From contig NC_079895.1 of the NCBI RefSeq assembly GCF_024868665.1, forward strand, positions 8,625,069 through 8,689,068: DNA of 64,000 nucleotides. The letters run 5' to 3'. This document shows positions 58,601 through 64,000 of this stretch, piece by piece (the first letter of the stretch is position 1; the number at the start of each line of letters is the position of its first letter). Origin of the DNA: Triplophysa rosa. Its lineage: Eukaryota; Chordata; Actinopteri; Cypriniformes; Nemacheilidae. The notes beneath the pieces were generated by a model, which saw nothing but the letters and a program-made list of their open reading frames with translations, did not search any database and was not told where the DNA came from. Position numbers and translations under genes: made by a program.

Positions 58601-60170
58601 CACTGCGTTCCAAATTATTATGCAAATTGGATTTAAGTGTCATAAACATTTAATTTTATATTGTTCAATTAAACTTATGGATGGTATTGTGTCTCAGTGC
58701 TCTTTGGATCACTGAAATCAATCTCAGACACCTGTGATAAGTAGTTTGCCAGGTGAGCCCAATTAAAGGAAAACTACTTAAGAAGGACGTTCCACATTAT
58801 TAAGCAGACCACAGGTTTCAAGCAATATGGGAAAGAAAAAGGATCTGTCTGCTGCCGAAAAGCGTCAAATAGTGCAATGTCTTGGACAAGGTATGAAAAC
58901 ATTAGATATTTCACGAAAACTTAAGCGAGATCATCGTACTGTGAAGAGATTTGTGGCTGATTCAGAGCACAGAAGGGTTCGTGCAGATAAAGGCAGAATG
59001 AGGAAGGTTTCTTCCAGACAAATTCATCGGATTAAGAGAGCAGCTGCAAAAATGCCATTGCAAAGCAGCAAACAGGTATTTGAAGCTGCTGGTGCCTCGG
59101 GAGTCCCAAAAACCTCAAGGTGTAGGATCCTCCAGATGCTTGCAGTTGTGCATAAACCTACTATTCGGCCACCCCTAACCAATGCTCACAAGCAGAAACG
59201 GTTGCAGTGGGCCCACACATACATGAAGACTAATATTCAAACAGTCTTGTTTACTGATGAGTGCCGTGCAACCCTGGATGGTCCAGATGGATGGAGTAGT
59301 GGATGGTTGGTGGATGGCCACCATGTCCCAACAAGGCTGTGAAGTCAGCAAGGAGGTGGCGGAGTCATGTTTTGGGCTGGAATCATGGGGAGACAGCTGG
59401 TGGGCCCCTTTAGGGTCCCTGAAGGTGTGAAAATGAACTCTGCAAGGTATGTAGAGTTTCTGACTGAGCACTTTCTTCCATGGTACAAAAAGAAGAACCA
59501 TGCCTTCCGTAGCAAAATCATCTTCATGCATGACAATGCACCATCTCATGCTGCAAAGAATACCTCTGTGTCATTGGCTGCTATGGGCATAAAAGGAGAG
59601 AAACTCATGGTGTGGCCACCATCCTCCCCTGACCTCAACCCTATTGAGAACCTTTGGAGCATCCTCAAGCGAAAGATCTATGATGGTGGGAGGCAGTTAG
59701 CATCAAAACAGCAGCTCTGGGAGGCTATTCTGACATCCTGCAAAGAAATTCAATCAGAAACTATCCAAAAACTCACAAGTTCAATGGATGCAAGAATTGT
59801 GAAGGTGATATCAAAGAAGGGGTCCTATGTTAACATGTAACTTGCCCTGTTAGGATGTTTTTGATTGAAATAGCTTTTGATTTCAGTAAATATGACCTCC
59901 TAATGCTGCAAATTCAACAAATGACCATTTTCAGTTTTTTACAACCTATGAAATGTTTTCAAACTCTGTTGTGCATAATAATTTGGAACAGTGCATTTTG
60001 AGTTTTTCATTTTTTAAATAAATACTGTTGTCAGTGGGAGGTTTGTTCAATAAAATTCCAAATGTACCCTAACTGTTGATTACTTGAAAATTATACTGAC
60101 TGTCATTTGCATCGACAAATTAGGAAAACCAGAGAAAGATATCATTTGCATAATAATTTGGAACGCAGTG
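58601..60170 (+). mobile_element. Tc1/mariner transposon, nearly intact
   Basis: Exact 27-bp terminal inverted repeats (CACTGCGTTCCAAATTATTA... at the left) are flanked by TA on both sides (58599-58600, 60171-60172). The element is 1570 bp and carries one transposase gene with a single in-frame stop. It lies antisense in the 5' intron of kdm6a. The identical repeats suggest recent arrival. Confidence 0.95.
58827..59840 (+). pseudogene. Tc1/mariner transposase with one premature stop
   Basis: One frame runs from ATG at 58827 to TAA at 59840, 337 codons, interrupted only by TGA at 59340-59342 (codon 172). The N-terminus has a helix-turn-helix (AEKRQIVQCLGQG, then DISRKLKRDHRTVKRFV). The catalytic residues are D in LFTDEC, D in FMHDNAPSH and E in NPIENLW, with 37 residues between the second D and the E (DD37E spacing rather than the DD34E of classical Tc1). 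The transposase binds the terminal repeats and cuts and pastes at TA. The stop removes the second and third catalytic residues, so the copy is inactive unless read through. Confidence 0.93.
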
Positions 60171-60172
60171 TA

Positions 60173-60754
60173 GTGTACACACATCTCTGTTTTCCTTGCC
60201 TCTTTCTGTATGAATCACTTAAACTCTGAAGTTCCTATGTTTCCTCCAGGGCCTTTTGTAGATGCTGAAATTCAAATGAAACTAACGATTGCAGTTTGTA
60301 GCGCGGACAAATCCGAGTTCGCGGTTATATCCGTCATTACGGTAAACACGTCAGAGAGTGTGTGGCGCTTATCACTGTATTTACTTAATAGAGAACTGCG
60401 CTATTAGAGCTTTTCATCAAGTTGCACAGCATTTCATGTTTTCAGGTTATTTTAAACGTTTACAGGGAGATAATACTGCGTTGTTATGTTTATCAGTAGT
60501 GTCTTTCTTATAAAGACCCCTTCAAGCAGTCTGTAGATGTCAGGCAAATTGATAAATCTTTCTAAAGACCTTAATTGCAAGTGTCACTTATGAATTTGTT
60601 TTACAGTATAAAATTCATATACAAGTTAATTCAATGCATTAATACTTTTTAGGAAGTTAAACTTTTGCATTAAAAAAAAAAAAAAAAAACTGTTAACTTA
60701 TGGTATTTGTTGTAAAAAATACTATACTGTAGGTTATGTACATGAAGTAATAAT
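60173..60754. other. kdm6a 5' intron, no exon recognised
   Basis: A poly-A run of about 19 is near 60671-60689. Nothing else was recognised. Confidence 0.5.
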
Positions 60755-61578
60755 TAGGGATGCACCGAATCTAACATTCTTGGCCGAAGCCGAAGCCGAA
60801 CATGATGTGAAACACTTGGCCGAAGGCCGAATAATACCGAACACCGAATATGGTTTTTGCATTTCTTCTATTTATTAAGCTATTTTTTCACTATTGCACA
60901 AACTGAATAGTCAAAATTTGCTTTTAAAAATTTGTCTTGCTTTTCAATAAAATACAATACAACTTAATATAAAATTGAGCAAAACAAAATACATTAAAAC
61001 AAAACATTTAATAGCCTATATTAATTAGGCCTATAACTGACTGGTAAAAGAATGTAATGTAAGTTACTCTGTACCCCTACAACAAAACAGTTCATTAAAA
61101 AGTGTCATTCCACATTAGGCCTATAAACTAAAAATACGAATAAACTAAAACTGTTGGATTATTATAGGCTACGTTGCAAAATGATTTTAAGAAAAAAAAA
61201 CATCGAACGCAAGCAATTCTGACTGATGCTGACTGACAACCATATCAGTTCACGTCTCTCCTCCAAACTCCGCCCACAGAAGCTGACTGTTCTCTGGTGC
61301 ACTCGTGGCCGGGATGCACAGAACATACTTTGACAAGTTGTTTAGTACAGGGAACTGTGTGCGCGCGACCACTGTATGATGTCAAAGGATGTCGCGAGCG
61401 GCGGGGCTACTGTCAGACAGCCCGCTCCCGTCTGAAGTACACAAGTTACCGACCGGTAAAGACCTTTCATTCGGAAATTTACTTCCGTGCGGCAAGTCCC
61501 GTGCTGTGTCTTTCTCTGACACCTTAAAATGCTCCACACACACACTGCCAAAATGTTTGCGGCATTAATAAAGCGCAC

Positions 61579-61624
<46 letters not shown>

Positions 61625-61767
61625 GCTGGTTGCTAGTTGATCGTTTCTCGAGTCATGTTCGGTAAAATTTATTCGGCCATTTCACATATTCGGCCGAATA
61701 CCGAACATGCGTTTTTTGCTATTTTCGGCCGAATATATTCGGTGGCCGAACATTCGGTGCATCCCTA
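60755..61767 (-). mobile_element. hAT-type transposon with GGCCGAA-rich ends
   Basis: The ends TAGGGATGCACCGAAT and ATTCGGTGCATCCCTA are exact inverted repeats. The flanks GTAATAAT (60747-60754 and 61768-61775) are identical. The CCGAA motif is reiterated at both ends, as expected for hAT subterminal transposase-binding sites. The interior (61200-61440) is a decayed hAT C-terminus on the minus strand, homologous to 55479-56195. A (CT)n tract is at 61580-61621. Confidence 0.92.
61580..61621 (+). repeat. (CT)n microsatellite
   Basis: About 21 uninterrupted CT units inside the hAT element. Confidence 0.95.
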
Positions 61768-62105
61768 GTAATAATATTGAAGCAAAGTCCTACATATTAC
61801 TTTTTTTTGTCCAAACCTCTAGTAAATGATTTATTACTTTTAGTCATCATTCAAAATTGTAAAAGAATTGCAATCTCAATTTGAAAGAAAAGAATTGTGA
61901 GTCTCAATTTATCCAGAATCGTGCAGCTCAAATTTACACACACACACAAAAACTTTACCACAGTCAAAATTGCAAGCTATAGCTATTTATGAAGCAGAAA
62001 TGTAAAGCATGAATTAATTACTTGATATAAATGCATTGTTAACCAGATATTATTAAGTAAGTCACGCCGTAATACACCTAATCCAGTCACTCTTTTTCTC
62101 CACAG

Positions 62106-62150
62106 CAGCGCAACAACTGCTTGTGGGAGAGCATGACAGCATTAGAAACA
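62106..62150 (+). other. Exon-like segment, unidentified
   Basis: TTTTTCTCCACAG precedes and GTAAGC follows a 45-base open stretch (QRNNCLWESMTALET). A second exon-like piece follows at 62315. No family match. It may belong to an unrecognised repeat. Confidence 0.25.
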
Positions 62151-62314
62151 GTAAGCGGGACTTAGCCAAGAGTCAGTTTAACACCACCTCCAAAGATGTA
62201 TATATCTTTTAGTAATCTATAATAATTCAATATTTGTAAACATTATTTTAATTTCTGGCTGGGATGCTAGTGATAAAAATCAAGCTGAACCCAACTAATT
62301 TTCTTTATATATAG

Positions 62315-62395
62315 GAACTGTTTAAAGAGCATCCCCATCCCCAGAGCCTACAGAGAAGCTTTAAGTGCCAAGTAAAGAGACCGTTTAAACTCTGA
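62315..62395 (+). other. Exon-like terminal segment, unidentified
   Basis: TATATATAG precedes 26 codons (ELFKEHPHPQSLQRSFKCQV then KRPFKL) and TGA at 62393-62395. It joins in frame with 62106-62150. Function unknown. Confidence 0.25.
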
Positions 62396-62507
62396 ATACA
62401 CAGTCTTAATATGTTCTTATGATGATTTTATTGTGTATTAACACATACACAATAATTCGTTCATTCTTGTTGTGAACGGATTGGAAATGATTCGGCGCTG
62501 TCTCAAG

Positions 62508-62706
62508 TAATCATCAGATAAATGCGTTTTCTGAACTCCTCCACGGTTAGTTTTGTATTAAACGTCTCAAATATCAAATCGTTCATCCTCAGGCTAAAAA
62601 AATCCATCACAGCAAACAGCGAATCGTAGTAATGTGCTCACGTTGTGTCTGTAAACTTGTCAATGATGAGCTGAGCTGTGACCGACGCGACGACAGCGAG
62701 AAACAT
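62508..62706 (-). other. Unidentified coding-like minus-strand segment
   Basis: From ATG at 62706 a hydrophobic 22-residue start (MFLAVVASVTAQLIIDKF...) ends at TGA 62640-62638. The same frame then continues for about 42 codons (YYDSLFAVMDFFSLRMNDLI, FETFNTKLTVEEFRKRIYL) to a second TGA at 62510-62508. The quality of both parts in one frame suggests decayed coding sequence, either transposon-derived or an old gene. I recognise no family. Confidence 0.3.
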
Positions 62707-62760
62707 CAGTCACCCAGCCGCGCACGGCGAGCAGCTCCGGACTCTTTCCTTCTCACACAC

Positions 62761-63839
62761 TAGGGCTGAAACGATTACTCGAGTAACTCGAGTAATTCGA
62801 ATACAAAAAATCATCGAGGCAATTTTTGTTGCCTCAAAGCCTCGTTTAATCCATTTAACTACAGTACACACGGAGCACTGCGTTTCCCCCACGGACCGTT
62901 ATTACTGACGCACAGCCCGCTAAACTCTATTCATGTTACAGGGCTCTCAAGTCTCACGCATTCACCGTGAGACACACACATTTTAGTCAATTCACACGCT
63001 CACACGTGTTTCTCATGCTGATAAATAAGTGATAGCTTATTGAAATGGTGAACTGCTATTTTACTTAGTTTTAGTCTAGTTTGCAAGTGAAACTTGTTTT
63101 CTGGCTGCATTGAGTCCATCAAAGATGCCGAATCATGTTATTTACACATGTCATCTTGCTGTTCTGCGTGTTTGAGTGAATGAACTGCACAGTTTAACGT
63201 GCTACACGCGTGATGCTCATGAATTTGTCCGCATCTGCGCTTTATGAGGACATGAACACATGAACTTCACCCCCAAGAGTTGCTCTGAGAGTTTATTTCA
63301 GAACATTTTACTGAGTGAAGCTGACACACTAAAAAATAAGCGTCTTCCGACGACCTGCCAAAACAAAAGTCTGGTTAACTCAGTATTTTTATGTGGACAA
63401 TTATATTACTATTTAATAGTAAAAAAAGAAACTAAAATGAATTTAGATAAACTAAATGCATCATGTATAAGCTGAAGTTAGTTGTTTACCTTTCAAATTA
63501 TTCTTTCTATTTTTATTAATGTTTCATATTTATACATTTGTATTAGGCCTATATTGCATTTTGAATGTAATATGGCAATGGAATGTACTAAATGGGTTTA
63601 GTTTTCACAGATATTAATATATGCAATTTCAGCAATAAATATGTTAATGTTTCTAAAAAGGAAACAAATTAGTTGTTCATTTTAAGAGACCCGCCTTATT
63701 TGCTCTTTTATATTTATATTTAGTATATTTAAAGTGCTCTTTAATAAAGAAAAAGTACGTATTTATCCAAATACCCGATTAATCGATGGAAAATCAGCAG
63801 AATTCTCTATTACTAAAATAATCGATAGCTGCAGCCCTA
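62761..63839. mobile_element. hAT-type transposon
   Basis: The ends TAGGGCTGAAACGATTACTCGAG and CGATAGCTGCAGCCCTA have inverted tips (TAGGGCTG/CAGCCCTA). The flanks TCACACAC (62753-62760 and 63840-63847) are identical. It is 1079 bp, non-coding, in the same group as 51604-53484. Confidence 0.92.
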
Positions 63840-63847
63840 TCACACAC

Positions 63848-64000
63848 ATAGGCCTCACAATGTACTTGTCTTTTCACATGAGATATAACAACTAGAAAAA
63901 AATTTAACTAACTGGGCCGACTCAATCTTGCAACTCAAATATGTTTTGCCGCCTGCAGAATACAATAATTTCCCAGGCTAAGACACAAAACAGCAAAGAT
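63848..64000. other. kdm6a 5' intron continuing past the window
   Basis: Nothing recognised. The missing kdm6a exons should lie further right. Confidence 0.5.

Noticed and set aside
61580..61621. Regulatory GAGA-type element
   Set aside because: A plain (CT)n microsatellite inside a hAT element with no supporting context.
54531..64000. Missing 5' exons of kdm6a
   Set aside because: I searched the minus strand for coding that would precede AIKAFQEV (ending YFHYNAFQW) with a GT donor and found none; they should lie beyond the window.

Overview
The window is nuclear DNA from a ray-finned fish, most likely a cyprinid-type teleost. It is AT-rich and intron-rich and crowded with fish DNA transposons and tRNA-derived SINEs. 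The two protein genes are spliced vertebrate genes whose exons read closely like their human counterparts. The species cannot be named from sequence alone.

Three conserved loci form a recognisable block: the microRNA pair mir-222/mir-221 (+, about 4.6-5.3 kb), dipk2b (+, five coding exons, 24573-31615), and kdm6a/UTX (-, 25 coding exons, 54530 down to 32740, with about four 5' exons beyond the right edge). Order and relative orientation match human Xp11.3 (KDM6A, DIPK2B, MIR221/222). The two protein genes converge, with stop codons 1.1 kb apart. kdm6a encodes the TPR-JmjC H3K27 demethylase, dipk2b a secreted kinase-like FAM69/DIPK protein, and the microRNAs are conserved 3p regulators.

Layout. 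1-5.4 kb: a CCAAT/TATA promoter-like cluster, one exon-like segment and the two hairpins, possibly one primary transcript. 5.4-11.6 kb: gene-free, with SINE pieces and two hAT miniatures nested one in the other. 11.6-16.25 kb: a 5'-truncated Ty3/gypsy chromovirus with an intact pol frame and a 3' LTR. 16.2-24.5 kb: gene-free with dispersed repeats. 24.57-31.6 kb: dipk2b; its first intron holds a decayed L2-like LINE interrupted by a terminal-repeat miniature and by a TTAA-target (piggyBac-like) element that itself contains another miniature. 32.7-54.5 kb: kdm6a, with hAT and other elements in its introns. 54.5-64 kb: the 5' intron of kdm6a, almost all transposons (hAT pieces with a dimerisation-domain relic, a nearly intact Tc1/mariner with one stop codon, and hAT miniatures), plus about 0.65 kb near 62.1-62.75 kb with unexplained exon-like segments.

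No wholly new multi-gene system was found. The items most worth following are the putative spliced mir-222/221 precursor, a hAT insertion only a few bases inside a kdm6a 5' splice site, the one-stop DD37E transposase, and the unexplained segments at 62.1-62.75 kb. Most nested insertions are dated by exact target-site duplications visible in the sequence.
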